Source: Platycnemis pennipes
Lineage: Eukaryota > Arthropoda > Insecta > Odonata > Platycnemididae
Direction: 5' to 3'
Length of the DNA stretch: 64,000 nucleotides
Assembly: GCA_933228895.1 (NCBI GenBank)
Contig: OW121852.1
Span: forward strand, 124,987,544 to 125,051,543
Shown: piece after piece, positions 22,409 through 33,800 of the stretch
How positions within the stretch are numbered: position 1 is the stretch's first letter
How the letters are laid out: each line of letters begins with the position of its first letter
The notes under the pieces: generated by a model
What the model saw: only the letters and a program-made list of their open reading frames with translations
What the model was told of the DNA's origin: nothing
The model's database searches: none
Position numbers and translations under genes: made by a program

Positions 22409-23762
22409 ATGATCACAAGCAGCTATAGCATCATCCTACTGCTCCTCTTCTACGCAGGAATGTCCATCGCTCATCCAGGTAAGTCAGTCTTATTTACTTT
22501 CCTAACATTAATTAGTGTGCCCTAGGTACACTGATAATTTAAAGCGGTGCTATTTTTAATTAGAGAAGTACAGGAAAACAACTATATGAATGCTGATTAT
22601 CCTCAGATACTCTTCCCCTATGGCTATCATGAAATAGAAAAACGCAATAGTATTTTCTCATATCATCATGCAAAAACTTTCATAGGCATATAAACCAGGA
22701 CAAAAAAAACATTCAAAGCTAAGAATTTGTTGCGTCAAACATTGGGAGTGATTCATATTCCTGTCTGATTCATTGGACTAATTAGTTGATTGCATTGCAG
22801 CTGATGATGCGGGCACACGACAGCAGATAGAAGATGCGACATCCGAAAATACAAATACCTATTCTGATGGCCAGGCGATTCAACATGACTTATATTTGAG
22901 CAAAGGCGAGCAGGATAAAGAAAAATTGACTACAACCACCAAGGAGCCCCCAACTGAAGAAGAGAATCAAAAACCAGAGGAGGGAAGTTCACGACATCGA
23001 CGTGACACAGCTGGAGGCGGACCCACACCTACAACTACAACACGAGACACTTCAGGGCTTGAGGGAGAATCAACTCATGCTGGAATAACGAGTGAAGGAG
23101 TCGACGGTGAAGGCACGCACACGACAACCACCCGAGAGGCCCGAAATGGAGGAGGGCAGGGAAATTCACGCAATCGACGTGACACAGCTGGAGGCGGACC
23201 CACCCTTACAACTACAACACGAGACACTTCAGGGCTTGAGGGAGAATCTACTCATGGCGGACCAACGAGTGCAGGAGTCGTCGGTGAAGGCACGCACACG
23301 ACAACCACCCGAGAGGCCCGAAATGGAGGAGGGCAGGGAAATTCACGCAATCGACGTGACACAGCTGCAGGCGGACCCACCATTACAACTACAACACGAG
23401 ACACTTCAGGGGTTGAAGGAGAATCAACTCATGCTGGAATAACGAGTGAAGGAGTCGACGGTGAAGGCACGCACACGACAACCACCCGAGAGGCCCGAAA
23501 TGGAGGAGGGCAGGGAAATTCACGCAATCGACGTGACACAGCTGGAGGCGGACCCACCATTACAACTACAACACGAGACACTTCAGGGGTTGAAGGAGAT
23601 CAACTCATGCTGGATCAACGAGTGCAGGAGTCGACGGTGAAGGCACGCACACGACAACCACCCGAGAGGCCCGAAGTGGAGGAGGGCAGGGAAATTCACG
23701 CAATCGACGTGACACAGCTGGAGGCGGACCCACCCCTACAACTACAACACGAGACACTTTAG
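22409..23762 (+). CDS. Gene B: secreted 59-residue-repeat protein, frameshifted paralogue
   Basis: Exon 1 (22409-22478) encodes MITSSYSIILLLLFYAGMS, a signal peptide, and ends CATCCAG before GTAAGT. The intron is 22479-22800 with acceptor TTGCATTGCAG. Exon 2 starts at 22801. After the polar linker there are four units in frame, each with Thr runs and an RHRR or RNRR furin-like site. In unit four, near 23600, GGAGAATC has become GGAGATC, a one-base loss. Translation then continues in the overlapping open frame to a TAG at 23760-23762, giving 343 residues. DNA after the stop still holds a fifth unit and a plausible ancestral C-terminus in the old frame, ending about 23873 with TREASCNEGSR. It is either a truncated protein or a recent pseudogene. 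Confidence 0.75.
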
Positions 23763-24120
23763 GGCTTGAGGGAGAATCTACTCATGGCGGACCAACGAGT
23801 GCAGGAGTCGACGGTGAAGGCACGCACACGGCAATCACCCGAGAGGCTTCGTGTAATGAAGGAAGTCGTTAAACTAGATGAGTGAAGCACACGCTCCGAT
23901 TGCGAATTCTTTGGGCAGGGGATCAATTGGGTGATGATTATGGGGCATTTGATATTCAGAATTGCAACTATCTTCTCCTTTTGTAACTTATAGTAACCTA
24001 ATTTATTGTTTATTCATTATGAATGAGAATATATTGTAGTGTTCATTGCGTTCAAGGCGTCTCTCCCTTTATGAAGTGTAGCATTTTTTTCCAATAAAAT
24101 GTTTGAGCATGTATTTTATT
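23763..24120 (+). other. Gene B remnant 3' coding tail and 3' UTR with polyA signal
   Basis: In the pre-frameshift frame, sequence continues through a fifth repeat to a stop at about 23871-23873. AATAAA lies at 24093-24098, preceded by an AT-rich region, and is a good polyadenylation signal for gene B. No equivalent region exists beside gene A, whose 3' end is replaced by satellite DNA. Confidence 0.65.
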
Positions 24121-24251
24121 GATTTTATTCTTTAATAGTTTCAATTATCCTAGTATGAAGAAGGGGAGGGGGTGGGTGGATGGCGTCATGAAACGTCCGT
24201 GAGGTTCATCATCCTTCTTCTGGGCAACCCTGGGGGGCGCGTGGCGGTGGC

Positions 24252-24364
24252 TGGTCGGAACCTCTGCGGGTGTTGAGTAGAATGGGGATGGTCAGGCATG
24301 CGGTGTCCTTTGTATTCAGGAGGGTCTTCGACCCCTGCGCTCACCCTCTGACACCCCTAGACCA
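24252..24364 (+). repeat. 113-bp repeat, second copy
   Basis: This copy is about 96% identical to 1-113 and in the same orientation. It sits in the GC-richer flank downstream of gene B. Confidence 0.85.
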
Positions 24365-25240
24365 TCCCCTTCGCTTCCCTCCCTTCCCCACGATATCTCT
24401 CGAAGATCCACCCGTAACCACTTGCACGCGACCCCCAGGGTTTCCCAGAAGAGGAGGAAGGAACCGCGACGCTATTCCCCCATCCCCTTACAACTTGCCC
24501 CTTCAAGCTCAGCAAGACAGATAAAGATACACCCTCAACTGGGATCTATCCTCTCACAATCCCCTATGCACCGTAATCCCAAACTCCACGGTCGTCATAT
24601 AACCCTTGAGGAGACGAAGGAAAAAAGTATGCCGAATAACTCCCCATTTGTAATCGAGGTGTTAGTTGTAGAAAAGAAATAACATTACCTCCCAAATTCA
24701 TTTATTCCGCTGACAAAATACGGATGACGCTACAAGTAAATAACCTGTGAATGATTTTTTTCTGGAATAGGGCTTAGTTCCGTGCTTTTTCATAGCTATA
24801 ATTGGGCAATAAAATACAACTAAAGCGCGGTTGGGCCAGCTCCCATCATAACAGTGTAGATTTTTGAAGCAATTGTCTGTCTTTAGCGTCCATACTAGAT
24901 TCCCGTCTCTACTGAATATTCCGCAAAAAAAATTCTTATTACAAAATTTTCAACTTTGTTTTCTATGCGTTTTCGATACAGGACGAAATTTTGCCAACTC
25001 TACGATCGCCGACTTAAAAGCATTGACATGGTAGATACTTATTTTACGATCTTTTAAGACATGCGTCTTTTAAGAATGCTTTCACGAACGGCCACAATAT
25101 ATATATAGCTTTGCCGAAGGGAACAAGAGTTAGGGAAAACAAGGATCAATTTTTTTTCACGACTTTTTTAAAATAATCGAAATTACGAAATTCGAAATTA
25201 CGAAGTGCCGATTTTCCGGCCCCGCTGACTTCATATTATC
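24365..25240. other. Unassigned
   Basis: C-rich sequence to about 24520, then AT-rich. The frames at 24270-24524 and 24422-24682 are proline/arginine-rich artefacts of C-rich DNA, with no recognisable domain. Confidence 0.4.
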
Positions 25241-25245
25241 GAGAG

Positions 25246-25790
25246 TTACATATACCATAGGAAACGAATGGGTGCACTTTTGCAAAGTACACTGCTTTTA
25301 AGGTATCGAGAGAGGCTATAGGAGACAGTTTCCTTATCATAAATATGCCAACAGAGTTTTTTATTAAGTTCAGCAATGTGAATTGACAAGTCAAGAGTGT
25401 TTGCAAGCTGTAGCCCTAAAAATGTAACAGATAAGGAAGTGGAGGATGTGGAATGAGGTGGTAGAGAAGGAGTCAGATGAGAATTCTTTTTATGAAACAG
25501 CAAACATATGGTTTTAGCCTCATTCAGACCTATATAGTTCTGAATATATGTCATTAAGGTAACACCACTGCAACATTTCATCTTTTGTGGTAGAGGCCAA
25601 ATCATGCAAAAATGGTAAACTACTTGCAGTTATATGCTGATGATACCACCAATCTTTTACAGAAAGTGGAACTCTTAGAGAACTGACTAGGAAGATCATT
25701 GTTGAACAGGAGAAACAAGAGGGGCCAAGTATGGAACCTTGAGGCACTCCCAAAATCATGAGAGGCAGATTGAAGTGTATTTGATCTTCT
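25246..25790 (-). pseudogene. Jockey-like LINE RT fragment with internal inversion
   Basis: On the minus strand, GVPQGSILGP (25757-25720) is followed, after a one-base shift, by LLFLLFNNDLPSQFSKSSTF. Both are standard RT fingers/palm motifs. Farther on come KDEMLQWCYLND and GLNEAKTICLLF, which normally follow the catalytic motif. The catalytic stretch itself, LQLYADDTTNLLQK, is present but on the plus strand (25624-25665). A segment of roughly 80 bases has therefore been flipped in place. Several frameshifts are also present. The copy is dead. Confidence 0.75.
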
Positions 25791-26599
25791 TAAAAACAAC
25801 AAGTATAAAGAATATTTCCAAGGTTTTCAAAAATTTTACATTGTCTATTCTTTGCTTGTCCACCTCATAAAAACATTTCGAGAAGCATCATTTCTGTCCA
25901 AGAATAATTTTGGCTGTTTCGAAAAAAAAACCACATAGTTCTACAGAGAGTGCAAAGGGGTTTCTAGAACTTCAACGGCTAAGTTGTATCATGCCATGTA
26001 AACTAATGTTACCGTGTTACCAACCTGCCCACCTTGCGTCTTGCAGGCATAGATTCAAGACAACTACATTGTCATGTAAGATCTTTGAGTACCAATGTTT
26101 ATAATCATTGGACGTTACACGTGGAATATTGATTTCTTATGTACTGGAAGTGGTTGGCCCTAGGTAGAAACTACCAATGAAGTAGATTCATTGGTATGCC
26201 AAGAGAGGCACCACATTAGCACTCGATAGAAAGCCAATATTAGCCCACAATTAAGTGGATATGGAACTTTCTCTACAAATAAAAATGCATGCTTCACATT
26301 GTCCTTAATAACTAATAATTAATAAAGTTTTTTTAGAGTGCATGTCAATATTATGAAAAAGTTACTTGCAACATAATGCATTGTTTCAACCATACTATGA
26401 ACTATTCCTGAGTAATTATTCCTAAATTACTCTAAAATGGTTCATAATCAATAACATTCCCACACAAAGAAAACCATAACTAATTTCGCACACAGACTTA
26501 TGAAGAGCTCTTCCACCATTTTGATAAAAGAGAAGGTGCAGTTTGGTGGTAAGTAATTTTTCCGGTGGTAAAAGTAAGATTAAAAAAATGGAAGATGAG

Positions 26600-27005
26600 T
26601 ATGTTGACATCACAGAAGTAATAAAATGGGTATGGGGAGATGATAATTTAATTGTTTTAAGAGATCGGAATGCTATCATTGGTGAAATTCTAGATGAAAA
26701 AAATAACTGAAATTCATGGTTCAGGACACTGAATTAGAAAGGAGAAAGAATAGTAGAATTCTGCACACCATACAAGGTGGTGTTTTCAAACACAGTATTT
26801 AAAAACCACAACTGAAGAAGATATACATGGAAAATGCCAGGAGGCCAAAGAATATTTCAAATGGACAACATTTTATTGGAGCAGAGATTCAGGAAGCAGG
26901 TGAAGAACTGCAGAAGTTTCCCATGAGCAGATATGGACAGTGACCACAACCTAGTGATGATGGAATGCCAATTGAAGTTCAGGGACCTGCAATTGAGTAC
27001 GGCTT
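26600..27005 (+). pseudogene. LINE apurinic-type endonuclease fragment
   Basis: The plus strand reads, with stops and a damaged GDFNA motif (here RDRNA), through ERIVEFCTPYKVVFSNTVF, RRYTWKMPGGQRIFQMDNIL and finally MDSDHNLVMMECQLKF. The SDH motif is the usual end of the endonuclease domain in LINEs of the endonuclease-reverse transcriptase type. It is probably the same broad LINE group as the fragment at 16275-16765. Non-functional. Confidence 0.75.
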
Positions 27006-27184
27006 TGGGAATCAATATTTTGTCAAGATAACTAAAAATGCAAGATAGAAGGCATTATTCAGTTTTGCAAAACTATCAGTGAAATGAACTCAACATGAGA
27101 GATACACTAGAATTTCAAAAGGAACATAACCATCTCCATTTCTAAAAAGAATATAATGCTGAGGAGTTCCTGAATTTGGGTTCA

Positions 27185-27700
27185 GAAATAAAAAGAGTAC
27201 AAGTGACGTGATTTTGGCCCTTAGGCTACTCATAGAGAAGAATCTATTGATGTTTGTTGCATTTGTAAATTTGGAGAAGGCTTTTGGCAAAATGTATTGC
27301 AAATCCAGGCTGAGTAATTCATCAATGGTTTGAGAACTTACTTGTGGAAGATCAAGTTCAAGAGTAAAATTAAGTAAACTTTGTTGTTTCACACTATTTA
27401 ATGTGCACAGCCTGACCTGTTTCAACACTTCAGTATTATTATCAGGGACAGTGTGTAATGTCCCTCAATAATGATACAGAAGTGTTGTAACCAGTCAGAC
27501 TGTACCCAATAAGCATGTTTATTTGCATAAAAACATCAAGAAAGCCATCCTAGAAGTAAAAGAAAAGTTTTTGAGAGTGAATATCCAAATGGAGAAATTA
27601 GACTGCTGCAATTTGCCAACAACTTAGCAGCCATTGCAGTGACAGAAAGAGATTTAAGGAAAGGTCTAGTAATCATATAAGACATTTGCCAGATATAACC
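27185..27700 (+). pseudogene. LINE reverse-transcriptase fragments
   Basis: SDVILALRLLIEKNLLMFVA followed by FVNLEKAFGK (about 27185-27300) matches the RT motif that normally reads D(Y/L)EKAFD. Around 27590-27650 a further RT piece resembles the LRFADD region, but reads LDCCNLPTT with the aspartates lost. Between them is the hairpin at 27395-27475. The order agrees with a single degraded LINE continuing from the endonuclease at 26600. Confidence 0.6.
27395..27475. repeat. Imperfect hairpin, about 38-bp arms
   Basis: CTGACCTGTTTCAACACTTC pairs with GAAGTGTTGTAACCAGTCAG across a central CAGGGACA...TGTCCCT stem. The motif GTTTCAACACT also occurs in the foldback at 61690-61869. Penelope-like elements often carry similar terminal structures. 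Confidence 0.7.
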
Positions 27701-27726
27701 TGAATTTCTAAATCTGGCAAGCAGCA

Positions 27727-27960
27727 GATATTGATAATGACCACAAATTAGTGATGATGAAACGCCATCTGCAACTCAGAAAACTGAAGAAAATAATGAA
27801 GAGCCTAGCAGGTAAATTAATTGAAGGATCTTCAACATTGGTTGGCCTTTCAAATAGTGGAAACAAGATGGGAGAGGTCCTAACTGTGGAAGCAGTAGAA
27901 AAAAGATGGGAAAACATAAAAGACTATAAATAGGCTAAAAAAGAATTTATTGGCAGATTC
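27727..27960 (+). pseudogene. Second copy of LINE endonuclease C-terminus
   Basis: DIDNDHKLVMMKRHLQLRKL resembles the end of the endonuclease domain at 26940-27000 (SDHNLVMM). The frame then continues through a linker containing EAVEKRWENIK to a stop at 27933. It is a duplicate or a second, independently inserted copy. Confidence 0.55.
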
Positions 27961-29325
27961 TTTCTTTGTTACCAGAGTTTCTTAGCAATTCAGGTTATCT
28001 GGCCAACGAGAGTGGTGTATGGTGATGTGGATGTGCTGTTGTTTTTGCATTTAACTCCCATTCCTATAAATCAGTAATTCTCACTCTGAGGTGAAACATA
28101 CTTTCACTATGGAATTATTATTGTGGCTTTTGTTTACTTTGATGAAATTCGTTTTTGTACGTTATTGTGATCATATCAAGGCAACTCTTTATGAGAACTG
28201 TAATTTTCCCTTCTGATGGTGTGTTTTATCCAAATTTTATTATTGCGCGAAAGAAGTATGTACTAGTATGCACGTTTTAATGCAGACAGCACTATCTTTA
28301 ACATATTTTTGTGACGTATTTGTTTGTTCCAGAATTATTTGGTGCCCATATAAAGATGTGATTTCTGTTTGTATGGTTCCTGGCTCACGTTCACTGTGCC
28401 TATTGCTTGAATTTAAGGCATGTAGTCATCAAAGGGATGTTCCCTTCCGATTTGCCACCTAGAGATTTATTTCAGTTAATTGTGCATATTGCCATGTTAA
28501 AAAATAATTCGTCTATTCATGCATCAAACTAATTACACCACTATTTAGAGATTTTTATGAAAACCATCTCATTGATTCAGGGATTTACACAGCAGGAATA
28601 CTGTGGTTGTCGAGCGGAATTGTAATTCAATTCATTGTAGTTCAATGCTGTCTAATCGTCAAAAATCGTGCTGTGCCTGAACTCTACTATCATGCATCTG
28701 TTGTTATAGCTCATAATTGTAGGGTCTCTGGTACAAATTAAGATAAACATGCATGTTTGAGTTTTTGACCATTTTGATTATGGCTTGATTTGATGCGATA
28801 CAACAGTGAAGCATTCCCTCAGATAGCCCCCATCCGAGGCCAACTTACCTACTCATTTGTGTAACCTTACCTAACATTCTTTCCATGTTGTCTTGATGCA
28901 ATTGTTCTTTTAAATGCATAGCGAATGTCTCAGACAACCCGTGTCCGTTTCTCCTCAGTCACAACCCACCCTCCATCCCCTTCCCTTTGTTTTTCTTGTC
29001 TTTTCATACCCCGAGTTACACACTCGTACTGAGACACTTGCTTTTTTCATTGTCACTCATACATCTATCCCTTGCACATTAGCCAGGGTGAGGTAACATG
29101 CACTATGCTGCCAAATAAAACAGGATCAATGCCATTATAGGCATCAAGTTTAAATTACTATAGTTACTGATTTTCTAGGTCTAGAATATAGAATTATATA
29201 AAATTAAGTGACTCCCGAATTAGTATTATTTACAAATCACATATGTCTCCTCAATACTTCAACAATGCAATGGTTGGACATATTAAATCCCTAAAGTTGG
29301 TGGTGTTAACATGGGTATTGGATTT
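27961..29325. other. Unassigned
   Basis: No recognised gene or element. The small frames at 28268 and 28914 look random. Confidence 0.4.
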
Positions 29326-29386
29326 TTGTGTGTTTTATCCTAGTCGTATAAATGAATACGACTGATTTTTCCACAAATTAATTTTT

Positions 29387-29440
29387 CTTCCACTACCCAG
29401 GTTCCAACTGTAAAGTCATCATCAGGTACATACTAGAGAA
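29387..29440 (-). ncRNA. Hammerhead-ribozyme-like remnant in Penelope-like element
   Basis: On the minus strand CCTGATGATGAC (containing CTGATGA) is followed by a short stretch and then GTTGGAACCTGGGTAG, where active motifs have CGAAAC. Penelope-like elements are known to carry hammerhead motifs in their terminal repeats. The GIY-YIG frame just upstream on the same strand supports this context. The CGAAA box is altered, so self-cleavage is doubtful. Confidence 0.4.
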
Positions 29441-29512
29441 TCATTTTTTTCCAGCAAGTATACAGATACAAAATAGTGAAGAGAGTTGGGTTTGCGTTTG
29501 TTAGGATTGGGG

Positions 29513-30113
29513 TTAGGGGTAAGAAATGTCAAAGGGAAGGGGGGCAGTAGGTAAGGGAAAAGGTTCAGTGTCATGTGACGCATTGCGTCGTACTGGTGGG
29601 TGGGTATCGCTGAACAGTAGGGGGTCTAGGGGGGGTTGATGGGAGGCATACAACATGTCATTAAGGATTTCACCCTTCGAACCAACGATTTTAATAATCT
29701 CTAGCTGTTCTAGACCATCCAGGCAGATGCCTTTCCTTTCTAAATGCAGAACGTTAGCGATTAAGTCACTCGCATGTCTTTTTTCAATAAGATGTTTTGC
29801 GAAATGGCAAGTATCGTTTGAATTTTAGAAACAGGCCTTTTGTTCCTTTACCCTCTGTTGGATTTGCCGTCCTGTTTGGCTGATATATACGACCAAGCAT
29901 TCACATTCTAGCTGGTATACTCCATTCTTTTCTAATACAGGGATTTTATCCTTAGTTTTGAACAGAAGATTCTGCAAATTATCTTTGTTATAGAAAGCTG
30001 GTTTCATTTTCTCTTTAGGTAGTACTTGTGTGGCTCTATGAGATAACTGGCTGGGATAACGTATTTTCGTCCACTTTGCATCCTTGTCTCTTGAGAAAGA
30101 GCTCCCATAGATG
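29513..30113 (-). pseudogene. Penelope-like element, GIY-YIG endonuclease region
   Basis: One minus-strand frame runs from about 30113 to a stop at 29515-29513, with a single internal TAA (29827-29825). It shows the PLE endonuclease pattern: GVYQLECECLVVYISQTGRQ, where the usual YIGQTGR has Gly to Ser, then HFAKHLIEKRH and LERKGICLDGLEQLEIIKI. The reverse transcriptase upstream is absent. AATTTGTGGAAAAAT occurs on this strand both before (about 30150-30166) and after (about 29365-29380) the frame, possibly remnants of the pseudo-LTR direct repeats. One stop in 200 codons suggests moderate age. Confidence 0.75.
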
Positions 30114-30555
30114 GAGTTTATTGCTAATTTATTGAGTTACAAATAGTAAAATAAATTTGTGGAAAAATTAAGTTTATTCATTTTTATTAGATTGAATAGT
30201 TTCCATGTCCCTGTCGATTACACCAACTGTTTTATCCTAGTTTGATTTTTTTCTAAATTTATTTTTTCAATTAGCTCTAAGGATCAATCAAATCACTAAA
30301 TTCGACCACTTTATTGCTTCTTGCTGAGAAGTACCTACCCTTCTGTAGCTCTTAGGGATGGGTAGATTTGAGATTTAATTAAGGAACTGACAAATCAGGC
30401 GTTCTGCAGCTAAACAGAAGTGGGGTAGCCTTTAGGTTTTTAAAAGCATTTGTGCTTATTCTTTTGAAAATTACCAGCAATGCATTTGCACTAAGTCATC
30501 TTAAAAATATGACATGTCAGGGTGTCTAATATTTTTTAGCACTGATGTACGATAA
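30114..30555. other. Unassigned
   Basis: AT-rich, with no gene seen apart from the possible pseudo-LTR remnant near 30150. Confidence 0.4.
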
Positions 30556-30841
30556 ATCCCACATAGCAAAGCCCGTTGGAATCCAACTGGAACTCGCCAG
30601 TTTGCAAGCTTAAATCCAGCTGGATTAATCCAGTTTAAAACTGGATTCCAGCTGTGCTTTTTACATGATTCAAGCTGGATTTCAAGCTAATATTCCAGGC
30701 TGTCTCAACCAGCTGGATTTCAGCACAATACTCCAGCAGGATACAGATTTGATTATTCCAGCTGGTTTCCAGGTGATTATTCCAGCTGGATTCATCCAGC
30801 CGAAATCAAGGCTAAAATCCAGCTGACTTGCTTTCTGGGAT
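30556..30841. mobile_element. MITE-like element packed with CCAGCTGG motifs
   Basis: The ends are inverted and similar: ATCCCACATAGCAAAG and, from the right, ATCCCAGAAAGCAAG. The interior repeats variants of TCCAGCTGGATT and CAGCTGG in both orientations about ten times, giving many possible stems. CAGCTG is also an E-box, though no regulatory role is shown. No coding content. Confidence 0.65.
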
Positions 30842-33800
30842 AATGTAGGAACTTGTGCATTTATCAATGCAATCATTTTAATTTTTTTGAGATGCTTACC
30901 TCCCCTGGTAATTAAAAACATGTCTGACCATGTCCCATATCCCATATGTATAGTGTGGCTCAGACCTTATTCCATATAATTTTGAGCTGAGGGTTTCTGA
31001 TATTTCATACTTAAGAAGCTGGTAAGTCTTGAATGTGGAATAATTAGTTTTTCTTTCTGGTGAAGGTTTTCGTGGCATTCTGATGACAGCCCATCAACAA
31101 TGACCTTCTTTAATGAGCTTAATGCTGGCTTCTCTGAAGAAACCAATCATTAAAACTTATCTTGTATAACTAATAGCAGAATGAAAACAGATGCTTCCAG
31201 AACAGCTATTTCTCTAGGTTACAATTCACAATTTCATTAATGAACCGAATTTCAATGCCGTAAGGTTTCTCTCGCTAGTAAATGAACACAATGTCACCAG
31301 TGTACGATTCTTTTTGGTCCTCATTCTTATCAAACAATCTTGCCAATGCAGTGGTGCAGGAAGGCACCTTTCTCAACATATTATATGTACTGAATGCAAC
31401 TGTGCATTGGTTACTTTTTTCCTGCTCAAGGAGAATATAAGAATTTTAAGTGAACCTTTGAGTTCATGGGTATCTAAGATCTGCTTGCAATAGTTTTAAT
31501 TAATGGAGTTTTTTGACAATACATTACAGGAGCATTAGAGTTTTAAAGGCATTGTTATGGTCACGGCTAATTGAGTAATAGTATCCAATACTTGGTAGTA
31601 ATATTTTGGACCAAGAATTAATAAATGTAAATTACAGTGGCATGATTGCTATCTAACAGAATTAAGTAATACACAATGATTTGCTCTGACTGATGAGAAA
31701 AGAATACTTACCTTAAGAGGTCATGGATAGCTCTGCAAGTGCATACATAGTAAAGGGAAAATCTTTTACGCAAGGTGAGGAATTGAAACAGCAGGTTATT
31801 TTTCATCATTTATTCATAAAAAGACTATTGACAGGATGTAGAGAAATTTACTGCTTTAAGCACCCCTAACATATCGGATGCCAAACATGAAGAAGCAAGT
31901 ATTGACCTCATTTGTGAAAAGTATTACTCGCATGATTACATAAACTGAAGAGTATGATTGAAATAATATTCAGGATTATAGGACAATGTTTACTCAAATT
32001 GTAATGAATGAAGTACCAGGAGTGGAATATTTAGAGTATAATAATACATGTAGTTATAAATACAAAGATTTTGAGATTAGAAAGTATTTAGATCCAGCAG
32101 AAGGCCAATAATTTTTCATTGAATATTTCTACCACTGGTGGTATGAAACATGATTCATCCACAAAAGCAATGACAATACAATTAATAAATTTGAGTTTCA
32201 TGATCTTGCGTTCATCAAAAATACTTGCCAAGAAAAAAATATTACTCAGGAGTTTAAAAATTAATAGAAAAACCCAACTTGGAACAAGGAGGGTTGGCAG
32301 ATCTGAAGGATTAATACAGAAATTTCTATTCACCACTTATCACTACAACCATCTTGAACAGCAATTTTAGATTAGGTTCACACCATTTTGAATGTAACAT
32401 TTAAAATCTTAGTCCTTTTAGGTAACTGAAGTGGCCACAGTTTTCCAATGAATTGATGGTTGCCCTAAACACTTGTTTACAATATCACACAATATCCCTT
32501 CTCAGATCATTCCATTCTATTTTCCTGGTATGGGATTAATTGCACTCGTGCAGACATGGAAATGAAAAAGAAGCCATTAGAAAATTGAACCCAAAGTATT
32601 ACCAGCAAGCTGCAAGAAAATTATGTTGAACAAAAAACCAGTAGCAATCAGTTAGGAAAAAGACAAAAAATTAATGATCATATCAATGAAAACCCTACCC
32701 CTAGCATTAAAAATGAAAAAGAAATATTTAAAGGTTGTAAATTGGGCTCTGTAAAAGAGAAAAAGATTAACAGCTGAAAAAAATATGATTACGGATTTAA
32801 AATATAGTCTAGCTTCTATGATTTGAGATTTTGGTTTTGATGATGCATGCAAATATCAATTTTTGGTTTAATCGGTTACATCAATATTACCAGATTGAAT
32901 GAAATTATTTAACTACCGATTTATACAGGAAAAATACATCTTACTTCAAATACAGTATTCAAAAATGTATTTTCAAGCTGCTACGATAAAGCGTAGTGCA
33001 GTGTACATGATTACGTAGAGCACTGGCTTGTAATACCTTTCATTTGTTTCGACTGCCAATTTGTTTTTGTCAGAGAGTATCTGTAATGTATTACTGTCCT
33101 TATGGATCAAACGTAAGAAAGCTATTGCAAATACTCCTTATATTTTTGACTATTAATGATTATTATAATATCTAATGAGATACTACAAAATGTCATGCAT
33201 AGTCAAAAAATTACTCTGGAGTAAAGTAGCTAATATATGCTTCATCATACTAAAACTTTCAGTTATAATCCTGGCACAATAAATTGCCTAGTATCTTACA
33301 AGTTGTCCCTGGAAATTCAGTGACAACTCGTCTGCTTTAATTTTTAGAGGCACAGTTAGAGGTGCTAATATTGGAGTGCTGATGTGATCAAGCTGATTTG
33401 CTTTACAGTGGGAAGTTTAAAGGTTGCTCCCCTTCAAAAAAACAAGGGTAATAAACGAGACCAATTTAGAACATTACAGCACTCCATTACACCTTCAATT
33501 GTACTCTCCATTTTGGTATAGTTCATTATTTGAGGGTGGGATATAGGAGGTGAGGCTTAATACTTGGTTCGGAAGGTCCATTAAGGCAGTGTGGTACAGG
33601 ACCACTCGGTTTACCCTCTAGATGATTTCCTGCCTAATTTTTCAGCTAAAGCGTCAATTCACCCCCCATTTCTCTAAATGTGAAACATCAGATCAAAGCC
33701 CTTTCGGGCCCTATCATTCAGGGAGGGTACACCATGGAATTAAACCAAGGCTACCCACCCAGCAGCACATGAAAGGATATTTTTCTCTAAAGCCCCCAAT

